Origin: Agromyces sp. CF514
Lineage (GTDB): Bacteria; Actinomycetota; Actinomycetes; Actinomycetales; Microbacteriaceae
Assembly: GCF_900113185.1 (NCBI RefSeq)
Contig: NZ_FOZD01000003.1
Coordinates: 1-64,000 of the forward strand
Length of the DNA: 64,000 bases
Direction: 5' to 3'
A program made the translations under genes and the position numbers. This document shows positions 24,547 to 32,922 of the stretch, one piece after another. Numbering within the stretch: position 1 is the first letter of the stretch; every line of letters begins with the position of its first letter. The notes beneath the pieces were generated by a model. The model made no database searches and was not told the origin of the DNA. It saw only the letters and a program-made list of their open reading frames with translations.

Positions 24547-25854
24547 ATGAGCTCGCCGACGGAGTTGCCGTCGACCCCGACCTCCACGCCCGGGCGCGTG
24601 CAGGCCGTCTACTTCACGCTGCTCATCGGCAACACCCTGGCGGCGTCCTTCATCTGGGGCATCAACACGCTGTTCCTGTTGGATGCCGGCCTGTCGAACC
24701 TCGAGGCGTTCGCCGCGAACTCGTTCTTCTCGATCGGCATGGTGATCTTCGAGGTGCCGACGGGCGTGATCGCGGACACGCTCGGGCGACGCGTCTCGTA
24801 CCTGCTCGGCACGGTCACCCTGGCCGTCACGACGGTCATGTACTACCTGCTGTGGGTGTGGCACTCGCCGTTCTGGGCCTGGGCGCTCGTGTCGGTGCTG
24901 CTCGGCCTCGGGTTCACGTTCTTCTCGGGTGCGGTCGAGGCGTGGCTCGTCGACGCGCTCACGGCGACGGGCTACACGGGCAGCCTCGAGAAGGTCTTCG
25001 GTCGCGGCGTCTCGGTCGCGGGCATCGCCATGCTCGGCGGGTCGACGCTCGGAGGCATCGTCGCGCAGGCGACCGACCTCGGCGTGCCGTTCCTCATGCG
25101 CGCAGGAGTGCTCGTGCTCATGTTCGTGGTCGCCGGGCTGCTCATGCGCGACCTCGGGTTCACCCCGGCCGGCCGCGGGCACCCGATCGCGGCGACGAAG
25201 CAGGTGTTCGTGGCGTCCCTGAAGTACGGCCTCGGGCGGCCGGGCGTGCGCTATGTGATGCTCGCGTCGATGTTCACGACCGGCGTCGGCTTCTACGTGT
25301 TCTACGCGCTGCAGCCGTACCTGCTCGAGCTCTGGGGCGACGAGGGGGCGTACTCGATCGCCGGCCTGGCGGCGGGCATCGTCGCCGGGTCGCAGATCAT
25401 CGGCGGGCTCGTGGCGCCGTGGCTGCGCCGCCGGTTCCGCAAGCGCACGACGTCGATCATGCTCGCCGTCGGCGTGAGCGCGGCGATCCTCGTGGTGCTC
25501 GGCGTGAACCGCAGCTTCTGGGTGGCGCTCCTGCTGCTCGTGCTGTGGGCGCTCATCGACGCGGCGGCCGGGCCGGTGCGTCAGGCCTACCTGAACGACA
25601 TGATCCCGTCGAGCCAGCGCGCCACGGTGCTCTCGTTCGACTCGCTCATCGGCAGCACCGGTGCGGCGGTGGTCCAACCCGTGCTCGGACGGTCGGCGGA
25701 TGTCTGGGGCTACCCGTTCTCGCTCGCGCTCAGCGGTGTCGTGCAGGCGTTCGCGGTGCCGTTCGTGTGGCTCAGCCGGCGCAGCGGTGAGGCGGCCGAC
25801 GTCGCACTGGTCACGGGCGACGCGGCGGAACCCGACTCGGTGCCCGGGTCGTGA
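24547..25854 (+). CDS. MFS transporter
   Basis: 435 residues, 12 membrane segments. EVPTGVIADTLGRRVSYLLG (about 68-87) is the loop 2-3 motif. The layout VYFTLLIGNTLAASFIWGIN at the start and PVRQAYLNDMIPSSQRATV in the second half matches the tetracycline-resistance-like MFS_1 group often found alone in actinobacteria. No adjacent regulator. Substrate unknown. Confidence 0.85.
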   Translation: MSSPTELPSTPTSTPGRVQAVYFTLLIGNTLAASFIWGINTLFLLDAGLSNLEAFAANSFFSIGMVIFEVPTGVIADTLGRRVSYLLGTVTLAVTTVMYYLLWVWHSPFWAWALVSVLLGLGFTFFSGAVEAWLVDALTATGYTGSLEKVFGRGVSVAGIAMLGGSTLGGIVAQATDLGVPFLMRAGVLVLMFVVAGLLMRDLGFTPAGRGHPIAATKQVFVASLKYGLGRPGVRYVMLASMFTTGVGFYVFYALQPYLLELWGDEGAYSIAGLAAGIVAGSQIIGGLVAPWLRRRFRKRTTSIMLAVGVSAAILVVLGVNRSFWVALLLLVLWALIDAAAGPVRQAYLNDMIPSSQRATVLSFDSLIGSTGAAVVQPVLGRSADVWGYPFSLALSGVVQAFAVPFVWLSRRSGEAADVALVTGDAAEPDSVPGS

Positions 25855-25902
25855 GCCCGCGGCATCCGCTCGCCCGGTCTCGGGCCGGTGCCCCGCCCGG
25901 CC

Positions 25903-26280
25903 TCAGCCCTTGCGGTCGAACCGCGGGGTGATGAACTTCGCCGCGACCCAGCCGAGGATCGCGGTGACGAGCCAGACGACGACCGTCGCGAGGATCCACC
26001 CGCCGAGGCCGTCGAAGCTCACGCCGCCGAAGAGCGAGGTGATCCACAGCGCGAGGAACGTCGAGAGCAGCCCGGCGATGCCCGCGACGGTCGGGGCAGA
26101 TCGGTGGAAGATGCTCCGCACGAGCCATTCGACGAGCGCCTGTGCGATCGCGAACACGATGATCGCGACGATGAAACCCCCGGGATGCACGTGGAACCCG
26201 GGCACGAGGAGCGAGGCCAGCAGCAGCGCGAGCGCTGCGGTCGCGAGGAAGATCGCCAGATTCACCAGGGTGCGCACCAT
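25903..26280 (-). CDS. YvlD-like (phage holin family 4) membrane protein
   Basis: 125 residues with four membrane segments and a short basic end (PRFDRKG). The pattern MVRTLVNLAIF, LLVPGFHVHPGGF and a third segment ending in SLFGGVSF is that of COG1950. Despite the holin name these are chromosomal proteins of unknown role, perhaps linked to envelope stress. It is convergent with the MFS gene and there is no phage context. Confidence 0.8.
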   Translation of the reverse strand: MVRTLVNLAIFLATAALALLLASLLVPGFHVHPGGFIVAIIVFAIAQALVEWLVRSIFHRSAPTVAGIAGLLSTFLALWITSLFGGVSFDGLGGWILATVVVWLVTAILGWVAAKFITPRFDRKG

Positions 26281-26350
26281 GCGGCGAGCGTACCGCCGGA
26301 GGCGGCGTTCGCGGCAGGACGACCCGCCCTGAAGAAGCCCTGTGAGGCAT

Positions 26351-26380
26351 TGGCCCCCGAACTGGGGGTCTTGATACCCT
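26351..26380 (+). promoter_or_regulatory. Leaderless promoter
   Basis: TTGGCC (26351-26356), an 18 bp spacer and TACCCT (26375-26380), then 6 nt to the ATG at 26387. The spacer contains the small dyad CCCCCGAACTGGGGG. Confidence 0.6.
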
Positions 26381-26386
26381 GAATCG

Positions 26387-27430
26387 ATGTCCCAGCGCAG
26401 TGGAATCGCTCGGCACCGCCGTTCACCCATCACCCGCACCGCAGGCGGAGCGGGTCGTCGGGGAGCCCGGCCGCCGAGACGGCCTGGTCCGAGCAACCGG
26501 ATGCTCGCGCTCGGCGCGGCCGGTGTGCTCGCACTCTGCGCCCTGGGCGCGACCGCCGGCGTGCACGCGGCAGGGGGCGACGACGCGTCGCCTGCCGTGC
26601 TCCTCGCGAAGGTGCTCGGCACCGATCGAGCGTCCGACGGCGATGTCGGCACCGATGCATCCGGAGTGCGCCCGATCGGCGATGCTGGCGGAGCCCAGGG
26701 CGGTCGCGGCGACGATTCGCCGCCCCAGACCCCGGCTCCGACCCCGAGGCCGACCCCCGACGCTGCTCCGGCTCCCGCCCCCGACCCGGGTGACGGTGCG
26801 CCCGACGAGCCTCTCGACCCGAGCGACCCGATGTCACCCGAGTACAACCCCTACCTCGTGCCCGGTGATCCCGCCTTCGTGGGCGACGATGAGAAGTCGG
26901 CCTGGCTCGGTCGCGAGGCCGTGGTGCGATCGTGCATGGCGGATGCCGGGTATCAGTATCTCGACTGGCAGTGGTGGCTCGGCGGCAGCCCCCAGCCCGA
27001 CGGCCTCTCGGCCGATGAGGCCGCGGCCTGGTCGACCGCGCTCCGTGGCGCACCCGATTCCGGCGACGGATGCCGCGCACAGGCGCAGCGCGCAGCAGAA
27101 GACGCCGCGGCGGCCGGCACGCCGCTCAGCGCGCCCGTGCCCCCGGTTCCCGGCCCCGAGGTGCCGACGCCGCGTGAGGACTGGCTCGCCTTCCAGAGCG
27201 AGGTGCGCGCGTGCATGTCCGACGCGGGCCTCGAGTACCGCTACTGGGAGAACTGGAACCCCGACTACGACTCGACCGAGGGCTCGCCCGCGATGCCCAC
27301 CGGCATGGATGCCGCGGCGATCGCCGCGTGGAACACGGCGGCCTTCGGCGACGCGAGCGACACGAACGCCGGCGGCGGGTGCTGGGCGACGGGCCTCGAG
27401 ACGAGCGGATACCGCACGTTCGACGCGTGA
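26387..27430 (+). CDS. Membrane-anchored protein with a duplicated Cys-containing domain
   Basis: 347 residues, family not recognised. A basic N terminus, then one membrane anchor (about 39-62), a Pro/Asp/Ala-rich stalk (about 115-145), and two similar modules of ~70 residues. Module 1: REAVVRSCMADAGYQYLDWQWW ... AAAWSTALRG ... GDGCRAQ. Module 2: QSEVRACMSDAGLEYRYWENW ... IAAWNTAAFG ... GGGCWA. Each has two cysteines in matching places, so a disulphide in each module is likely. It probably lies outside the membrane. Confidence 0.75.
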   Translation: MSQRSGIARHRRSPITRTAGGAGRRGARPPRRPGPSNRMLALGAAGVLALCALGATAGVHAAGGDDASPAVLLAKVLGTDRASDGDVGTDASGVRPIGDAGGAQGGRGDDSPPQTPAPTPRPTPDAAPAPAPDPGDGAPDEPLDPSDPMSPEYNPYLVPGDPAFVGDDEKSAWLGREAVVRSCMADAGYQYLDWQWWLGGSPQPDGLSADEAAAWSTALRGAPDSGDGCRAQAQRAAEDAAAAGTPLSAPVPPVPGPEVPTPREDWLAFQSEVRACMSDAGLEYRYWENWNPDYDSTEGSPAMPTGMDAAAIAAWNTAAFGDASDTNAGGGCWATGLETSGYRTFDA

Positions 27431-27493
27431 GCCGCCCGCCGGCGATGCCGCATGCCGGTGGCCGCCCGAGCGCGGATCGGCGCCCTGGACGCC

Positions 27494-28333
27494 CTAGACC
27501 TCCTTCCAGAAGGCGAGCAGTTCGCGCGCGACGGCGTCGGGCTGTTCGAGCGGAATCAACGTGCGCGCCCGGGTGATCGTCGTGGCCCGCGCGCCCGGCG
27601 TGAGCGAGGCGGCACGCTCGGCATCGTCGGGCGACCAGTCGCCGCGGTCGTCGCTCGCGAGGTAGAGGCTCGGGACGCAGATGCGGGGCAGGAGCTCCGA
27701 CACGTCGACCCGGTCGAGGATGAACGACTGCAGCGCGAGCGCCATGCCGGCCTTCGTCGGCCGGGCGAGGCTGTGAAGGACGACGGGGAGGATGTCAGGG
27801 TCGGATGCCGAGGCATCCGTCAGCATCGCCTCGATCACGGCCGAGCGCACCGGCCCGACGGCGCCGAAGGCCTGCAGCAGCGGCTTCAACACGTGGATCT
27901 TCCGGCGGAGAGCAGGGGCGATCGGCTCGACCGGCGCGCTGATCGCGACGAACGACCGCAGCACGCCCGGCTGCGTCGCGAGCTCGTAGCCGACGTGGCC
28001 GCCGAAGGCGTTGCCCACCCAATCGACGGGCCCACGCACCGCGAGCGAGTCGAGCGCGTCGCGTGCAGCGGAGGCCGCCTCGACGATCGAGCTGCGTCGG
28101 TGCAGCGGTTCGTTGCGTCCGAGCCCGGGCGGGTCGATCAGCAGGTACCGGCGGTCGGGTGCCTCGCGGCGCAGGATCGGCAGCACGCGGTCCCACGTGC
28201 GGCTGTCGACGAACATCGACGACCAGCACACGGTCGGTCGGCCGTCGACGGGCCCGGACGCTCGGACCGCGAGGTCGCCCAGCCGTGTCGGCACGGCGAC
28301 CAGCTCTTCATTTGATGTGAGTGAGACTGACAT
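27494..28333 (-). CDS. Alpha/beta hydrolase
   Basis: 279 residues from the ATG at 28333. RYLLIDPPGLGRNEPLHRR, then a nucleophile elbow VDWVGNAFGGHVGYELA where the usual Ser is Ala (G-N-A-F-G), so the catalytic nucleophile seems to be missing or replaced. PSLYLASDDRGDWSPDDAER holds the late acid region, but no clear terminal His motif follows (TRARTLIPLEQPD). It may be a binding protein rather than an enzyme. It diverges from a TetR gene with overlapping -10 elements. Confidence 0.8.
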   Translation of the reverse strand: MSVSLTSNEELVAVPTRLGDLAVRASGPVDGRPTVCWSSMFVDSRTWDRVLPILRREAPDRRYLLIDPPGLGRNEPLHRRSSIVEAASAARDALDSLAVRGPVDWVGNAFGGHVGYELATQPGVLRSFVAISAPVEPIAPALRRKIHVLKPLLQAFGAVGPVRSAVIEAMLTDASASDPDILPVVLHSLARPTKAGMALALQSFILDRVDVSELLPRICVPSLYLASDDRGDWSPDDAERAASLTPGARATTITRARTLIPLEQPDAVARELLAFWKEV

Positions 28334-28340
28334 GAAAATG

Positions 28341-28350
28341 ATGTTAACCT
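28341..28350. promoter_or_regulatory. Two divergent leaderless promoters with overlapping -10 elements
   Basis: In ATGTTAACCT the plus strand reads TAACCT (28345-28350), 7 nt before the TetR ATG at 28358. The minus strand reads TAACAT (28346-28341), 7 nt before the hydrolase ATG at 28333. The two hexamers share two bases around GTTAAC. Neither gene has a good ribosome binding site. Confidence 0.75.
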
Positions 28351-28357
28351 GAGTCAC

Positions 28358-28981
28358 ATGAAAAGTCGAGAGGGGTCCCCGGGTGTTCCCGGCGAGTCCA
28401 CGCGGACGTATCGGATGTCGGCGCGCGCCGAGTCCGCAGGGCGAACCGGCGAACGCATCCTCGACGCGATGCTCGCTCGGTTCGCCGGATCGCCCTACGA
28501 GCGCATCCGCCTCGACGACGTGGCCGCCGACGCGGAGGTGACGGTGCAGACCGTCATCCGGCGCTTCGGAGGCAAGTCCGGGCTCATGGTCGCGGTCGTC
28601 GAGCGAGAGCTCGCACGCATCGTCGAGGCACGCGAGGTCGCCGGGCAGGCGCCGCCGGCCTCGGTGCTCGCGGCACTCGTGCAGCACTACGAGCGTTCCG
28701 GAGCGCTGATCCTCAAGATGTACTCCGAGGTCTCGCTCGTGCCCGGGCTGCCCGAGATCGCAGCCAGGGGGCGCGCGTATCACGTCGACTGGTGCCGCCG
28801 GGTCTTCGCCGATCGGCTTCCGCGTGATGAGCAGCTGCGACAGCGCCGCCTGGCGCAGGTGGTGGCCGTCTGCGACGCGACGACGTGGCGCATCCTCCGC
28901 GAAGACGGGGCGCTCACCCCTCCAGAGGTCGAGCTCGCGCTCGCCGAGCTGTTGGACCCGGTGCTCGACCCGCTCGCCTAG
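28358..28981 (+). CDS. TetR family regulator
   Basis: 207 residues. Helix-turn-helix about 33-75: GERILDAMLARFAGSPYERI, then DDVAADAEVTVQTVIRRFG. The rest is a helical ligand domain with KMYSEVSLVPGLPEIAARG. It begins 24 bp from the divergent hydrolase start, so any operator must overlap both promoters. Its last 4 bases overlap the convergent SDR gene. Confidence 0.87.
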   Translation: MKSREGSPGVPGESTRTYRMSARAESAGRTGERILDAMLARFAGSPYERIRLDDVAADAEVTVQTVIRRFGGKSGLMVAVVERELARIVEAREVAGQAPPASVLAALVQHYERSGALILKMYSEVSLVPGLPEIAARGRAYHVDWCRRVFADRLPRDEQLRQRRLAQVVAVCDATTWRILREDGALTPPEVELALAELLDPVLDPLA

Positions 28982-29652
28982 GCGGTGAGCTCGACGACGG
29001 TGCCGTTCAGGTCGCGCGCGGCCGCGGCATCCGGGCTCCAGAGATCGACGACGGATGTCGCGAGCAGGCCCTCGAGGCCCTCGAGCGCTCGCACCCGGAA
29101 CGTGACCGCTGCGGCCGGCGCCTCGGCTTTCGCGAAGCCCTGGGCGAGCGAGCGCATCCAGGACTCCGAAGCCGCCTTGACGGCCGTGTAGTTCGCGCCG
29201 CCCGCCGTGGGCGATGCGACCGTCGTCGACGAGACCATCGCGATGCGGCCGGCGGTCGACGCGACGAGGTCGTCGTAGAACGCACGGCTCACGTACCGGA
29301 GCGCCGTGAACGAGCGCGCGAGGAACTCGTAGTCCTCGTTCGTCTGACCGGCGATGCCGCCGCCGCCGCGCCAGCCGCCGACCAGGTGGATCACGCCGTC
29401 GACGTCGCCGACGCTCGCGTGCACGCGCATCGCGAGCTCGAGCACGTCGTCGCCGTCGGTGAGGTCGGCCACCTCGCCGACGACGCCCGGGACCTCGGCC
29501 TCGAGCGCGTCGATGCGGCCCTGGTCGCTGCCGACAGCGACCACCCGCGCCCCCGCGGCGACGAGCGCCCGCGCGACGGCTCGGCCCGAGGCGCTCGTGG
29601 CCCCCGCGATCAGGACGGTGCGGCCTGCGACGCCGGACGGCTGGTCGGTCAT
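28978..29652 (-). CDS. Short-chain dehydrogenase/reductase
   Basis: 224 residues. The cofactor motif is TVLIAGATSASGRAVARAL, a variant of TGxxxGxG (GATSASG). The catalytic set is S in MVSSTTVA, and YTAVKAA (Y-x-x-x-K). HLVGGWRGGGG replaces the usual NNAG. The substrate is unknown. It converges on TetR and stands after a hairpin at 29692. Confidence 0.85.
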   Translation of the reverse strand: MTDQPSGVAGRTVLIAGATSASGRAVARALVAAGARVVAVGSDQGRIDALEAEVPGVVGEVADLTDGDDVLELAMRVHASVGDVDGVIHLVGGWRGGGGIAGQTNEDYEFLARSFTALRYVSRAFYDDLVASTAGRIAMVSSTTVASPTAGGANYTAVKAASESWMRSLAQGFAKAEAPAAAVTFRVRALEGLEGLLATSVVDLWSPDAAAARDLNGTVVELTA

Positions 29653-29691
29653 TACGGCTCCCCTTCGAGCGTCTGGAGTTCAGGCGGACGC

Positions 29692-29734
29692 ACGCTGCTC
29701 AGGCCGGAACACTCCGGTCGGTCCTGAGCAGCGT
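29692..29734 (-). terminator. Inverted repeat after the DUF6421-like gene
   Basis: ACGCTGCTCAGG (29692-29703) pairs with CCTGAGCAGCGT (29723-29734). The loop has its own CCGG...CCGG. It starts 28 nt after the stop of the gene ending at 29762 and 40 nt before the SDR start, both leftward. A terminator is the simplest reading; there is no T-tract. Confidence 0.6.
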
Positions 29735-29761
29735 ACGTCGTCCTGACTCGCGGGTCGATGG

Positions 29762-31225
29762 TCAGGCGGTGGCGCCCGTGATGCCGACCGTCGACTCGAT
29801 GACGGGCTTCATCTTCTTGTCGAGCGCCTCGAAGAACATCGACAGCGGGAACTCGTCGTCCATCACGAGGTCGGTGTAGCCCTTCGGCGGGCCCGCGAGC
29901 ACCTCGCGGGGCAGGCCCTCGGCCCACACCGACGCCGGGTTCGGCGTCACGACGCTCGTCACGAGGTCGTAGGCGGCGAGCCAGTGCACGGTCTTCGGGC
30001 GGTCGATCGACTTCCAGTAGAGCTCGTCGATCGCGTCGCCGAGCTCGACGACCGCGTCGGGCACCGCGTCCCAGTCGAAGGTGAGCTTCACGTCGGTCCA
30101 GTCGAGCACGTGCTTGCGGTGCAGCCACGCGAACAGCAGCTGGCCGCCGAGCCCGTCGTAGTTGCGCACGCGCGAACCCGTGATCGCGAAGCGGAAGATG
30201 CGGTCGAAGATCACGGCGTACTGCACGAGCTTGCCGGTCGAGCGCATCTGCTCCTCGACCTCGGTGAGCTCGTCGCCGGCCGCGAGGCGGGCGTCGAGCG
30301 CGCGCTGGATCTTGACCGACTCGCGGAACGCGGTCAGGTCGCAGCGCAGTTCTTCGAGGGAGTACAGGAAGAACGGCATGCGCTGCTTGATCATGAACGG
30401 GTCGAACGGCAGGTCGCCGCGCATGTGCGTGCGGTCGTGGATGATGTCCCACATCACGAACGTTCGCTCGGCGAGCTCCTGGTCGTCGAGCAGCGCGGCC
30501 GCGTCGGCGGGCAGCTCGAGCTTCGTGATCTCGGATGCCGCGCGCACGACCCGTCGGTACCGGGCCGCCTCGCGGTCCTGGAAGATCGCGCCCCACGTGA
30601 AGGGCGGGATCTCGCGCATCGCGACCGTCTCGGGGAACAGCACGGCCGAGTTCGTGTCGTACCCGGGCGTGAAGTCGACGAGCCGCAGGCTCACGAAGAG
30701 CTTGTTGCCGTAGTCGCCGGCCTCGAGGGCCGCGATGAACTCGGGCCAGATCGTCTCGACGACGAGCGCCTCGATGTGCCGGTCGGGCGAGCCGTTCTGC
30801 GTGACCATCGGGAACACGACGAGATGGCGGATGCCGTCGACGCGGTGCTGCTGCGGCTGGAAGGCCACGAGCGAGTCGAGGAAGTCGGGAACGCCGTATC
30901 CCTCGGCCTGCCAGCGTCGGAAGTCGACGACCGATGCCGCGAGGTACGCCCGCTCGTGCGGGAACCGCGGTGCGAGCTCGTCGATCGACGCGACGATCAC
31001 GTCGACGAGCTCACCGGCGCGCGCGTGGTCGCCGGCCTCGGGCACCGAGCCGTCCTTGACCTGGATCGACTGGAGTTCGGTGGCGGCGGCCTTCAGCGCG
31101 AGCCAGGCGGCGTCGCTCTCGACGTCGGTCGCGAGGGCGATCTCGGCCGCGGTGATCTCGCGAGCCCGCTCGTCTTCGAGGACCTCGGGTTCGCCGATGA
31201 TGGCGTCGGCAGCAGTGGTCGACAT
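29762..31225 (-). CDS. DUF6421-like actinobacterial protein
   Basis: 487 residues from the ATG at 31225, with GGAGG at good spacing. No known catalytic domain is apparent. Conserved-looking stretches are VVFPMVTQNGSPDRHIEAL, NSAVLFPETVAMREIPPFTW and MWDIIHDRTHMRGDLPFDPF, the last rich in His and Asp as in a metal site. I recall this pattern as DUF6421, widespread in actinobacteria, function unknown. A palindrome GTGCCGATCGGCAC lies upstream at 31250-31263. Confidence 0.7.
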   Translation of the reverse strand: MSTTAADAIIGEPEVLEDERAREITAAEIALATDVESDAAWLALKAAATELQSIQVKDGSVPEAGDHARAGELVDVIVASIDELAPRFPHERAYLAASVVDFRRWQAEGYGVPDFLDSLVAFQPQQHRVDGIRHLVVFPMVTQNGSPDRHIEALVVETIWPEFIAALEAGDYGNKLFVSLRLVDFTPGYDTNSAVLFPETVAMREIPPFTWGAIFQDREAARYRRVVRAASEITKLELPADAAALLDDQELAERTFVMWDIIHDRTHMRGDLPFDPFMIKQRMPFFLYSLEELRCDLTAFRESVKIQRALDARLAAGDELTEVEEQMRSTGKLVQYAVIFDRIFRFAITGSRVRNYDGLGGQLLFAWLHRKHVLDWTDVKLTFDWDAVPDAVVELGDAIDELYWKSIDRPKTVHWLAAYDLVTSVVTPNPASVWAEGLPREVLAGPPKGYTDLVMDDEFPLSMFFEALDKKMKPVIESTVGITGATA

Positions 31226-31428
31226 GTGAACCTCCGTTCCTCGGTATTCGTGCCGATCGGCACTGACGGCGCGGGTGGAAATCGCCGCGCATATCAAGGC
31301 TACGAGGCATCCGTGTGCGATTGATTGAGAAGTCGCGCACGATTGCTGCGTTGCGGCCTCGTTTCAGAGAACGGATCGCCGGAGCGCGAGCGATGCGTGC
31401 GCGGAGCCTCGGCGGTAGCATCCGCAGC

Positions 31429-32181
31429 ATGACGGATGCCGATGCGCTGACGGCCGGAGCCCTCGCGGCGGCGATCGATGCGGCCGGCGATCCGGTCGAC
31501 GCGGAGTTCCTCCAGCGGTTCTTCAAGACCGGCCCCGGCCAGTACGGCGAGGGCGACGTGTTCGTCGGCGTGCGCGTGCCCGTCACCCGCCGCATCGTGA
31601 AGGGCTTCGAGCGGATGCCGCTCGCCGAGGCATCCGCCCTGCTCGAGAGCCCCGTGCACGAACACCGCCTGGCGGCGCTCATCGTGATGGTGAAGCAGTT
31701 CGAGGTCGCGAGCAGGCCGCGCACGCGCGACGACGCGGCACGAGCCGAGCTGCACGCGGCCTACCTCGATGCCGTCCGGGCCGGGCACGTGGACAACTGG
31801 GACCTCGTCGACTCGTCGGCCGGGGTCCTGGTCGGCGAGGTCCTGCGCTCGGGCGACGGCGAGCCTGCGCTGCTCGACGGGCTCGCGGCATCCGACTCGC
31901 TGTGGGAGCGGCGCGTCGCAGTGCTCTCGACGTTCGCGTTCATCAAGGCGGGCGACGCCGGGCCGATCCTGCGGCTCGCCCCGAAGCTGCTCGACGACCG
32001 CGAGGACCTCATGCACAAGGCGGTCGGGTGGATGCTGCGCGAGACCGGCAAGCGCGTCGACCGTGCGGTGCTCACGGGGTTCCTCGACGAGTACGCGCCG
32101 CGGATGCCGCGCACGATGCTGTCGTATGCGACCGAGCACCTCTCGCCCGAGGAGCGTGCGTTCTATCGCGCACTGCGCTGA
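31429..32181 (+). CDS. DNA alkylation repair protein (AlkD-like, HEAT repeats)
   Basis: 250 residues from the ATG at 31429; TAGCAT (31416-31421) lies 7 nt upstream, so it is probably leaderless. All-helical HEAT-like repeats: QRFFKTGPGQYGEGDVFVGV is the AlkD opening, HVDNWDLVDSSAG the WDxVD segment with the catalytic Asp and Trp, SLWERRVAVLSTFAFIK and LMHKAVGWMLRETGKR the later repeats. AlkD glycosylases remove alkylated purines from DNA without base flipping. Confidence 0.9.
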   Translation: MTDADALTAGALAAAIDAAGDPVDAEFLQRFFKTGPGQYGEGDVFVGVRVPVTRRIVKGFERMPLAEASALLESPVHEHRLAALIVMVKQFEVASRPRTRDDAARAELHAAYLDAVRAGHVDNWDLVDSSAGVLVGEVLRSGDGEPALLDGLAASDSLWERRVAVLSTFAFIKAGDAGPILRLAPKLLDDREDLMHKAVGWMLRETGKRVDRAVLTGFLDEYAPRMPRTMLSYATEHLSPEERAFYRALR

Positions 32182-32201
32182 ACGCGGGCGGGGCCCTCAG
32201 C

Positions 32202-32834
32202 TCACCAGGGCTCGCCGATCTTCGGCAGGAACGCGCGCACCTTCTCGAGCGCGTCGGGGAAGCACTCGTCGAGCACTTCGGTGGCGCTGACCCCGAGGCC
32301 GTAGTCGTCGGTGAGGCGCAGGCCGACCACGGCGTTGATGAGCATGCCGGTCGCGAAGAACCCTCGCGTCTCGTCGGCCGAGAAGCCGGCGTCGACGCGG
32401 ATGAACTCCCAGAGGCGGCTGAAGCCGTCGCGCGCGACCTGGCCGATCTCGGTCTCGCCGCCCATCTGCGTGGACCCGGCGATGACCGGCAGCATGCCGC
32501 GCTCGGCGAGCAGTCCGGTGTACGCGGCGCCGAGTCGCGACGCGCGCTCGTCGACCGGGCCGGGCAGCGCCTGCCGGAACGCTTCGAGCAGGTGGTCGTA
32601 GGCGCGGTCGATGACGTCGATGTAGAGCCGCTGCTTCGTGCCGAACAGCCGCACGACGTAGGGCTGGCTGACCCCGGCGGCGCGTGCGACCTCGTCGGTC
32701 GTCGTGCCGACGTAGGTCTTCGCGCCGAAGACCGCGGTGGCCGCGACGAGGATCTGCTCGCGACGGTCTGCGGCGCTCATGCGCCCGGTCGGAGCGGCGG
32801 CTGCTTCGAGTGCTTCGGCGGCTTCGGGACTCAT
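32202..32834 (-). CDS. TetR family regulator of the adjacent MFS exporter
   Basis: 210 residues from the ATG at 32834 (an ATG at 32843 is less likely: the -10 TAACAT, 32842-32847, lies 7 nt before 32834 and would overlap the longer start). Helix-turn-helix DEVARAAGVSQPYVVRLFG near residues 46-64. It diverges from the MFS gene; two matching operators (32844-32894) fill the gap, the first covering its own -10. Confidence 0.9.
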   Translation of the reverse strand: MSPEAAEALEAAAAPTGRMSAADRREQILVAATAVFGAKTYVGTTTDEVARAAGVSQPYVVRLFGTKQRLYIDVIDRAYDHLLEAFRQALPGPVDERASRLGAAYTGLLAERGMLPVIAGSTQMGGETEIGQVARDGFSRLWEFIRVDAGFSADETRGFFATGMLINAVVGLRLTDDYGLGVSATEVLDECFPDALEKVRAFLPKIGEPW

Positions 32835-32843
32835 GCTTGACAT

Positions 32844-32894
32844 GTTATCAGTCGATTACTACAGTGCAAGAGTCGTAAGTAATCATCCGATAAC
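32844..32894. promoter_or_regulatory. Two TetR operators as a large inverted repeat
   Basis: GTTATC-N4-GATTAC (32844-32859) and GTAATC-N4-GATAAC (32879-32894) are complements of each other, centres 35 bp apart. Each is itself an imperfect dyad. The region is AT-rich against the GC-rich background. One site covers the TetR -10; the other lies before the MFS ribosome binding site. Confidence 0.85.
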
Positions 32895-32922
32895 AACATT
32901 CTCGAATCCAAGGAGTCGTGCC

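Noticed and set aside
25903-26280. Prophage remnant because of a holin-family match
   Set aside because: The protein belongs to the chromosomal YvlD-like group; no lysin, capsid, integrase or attachment repeats are near.
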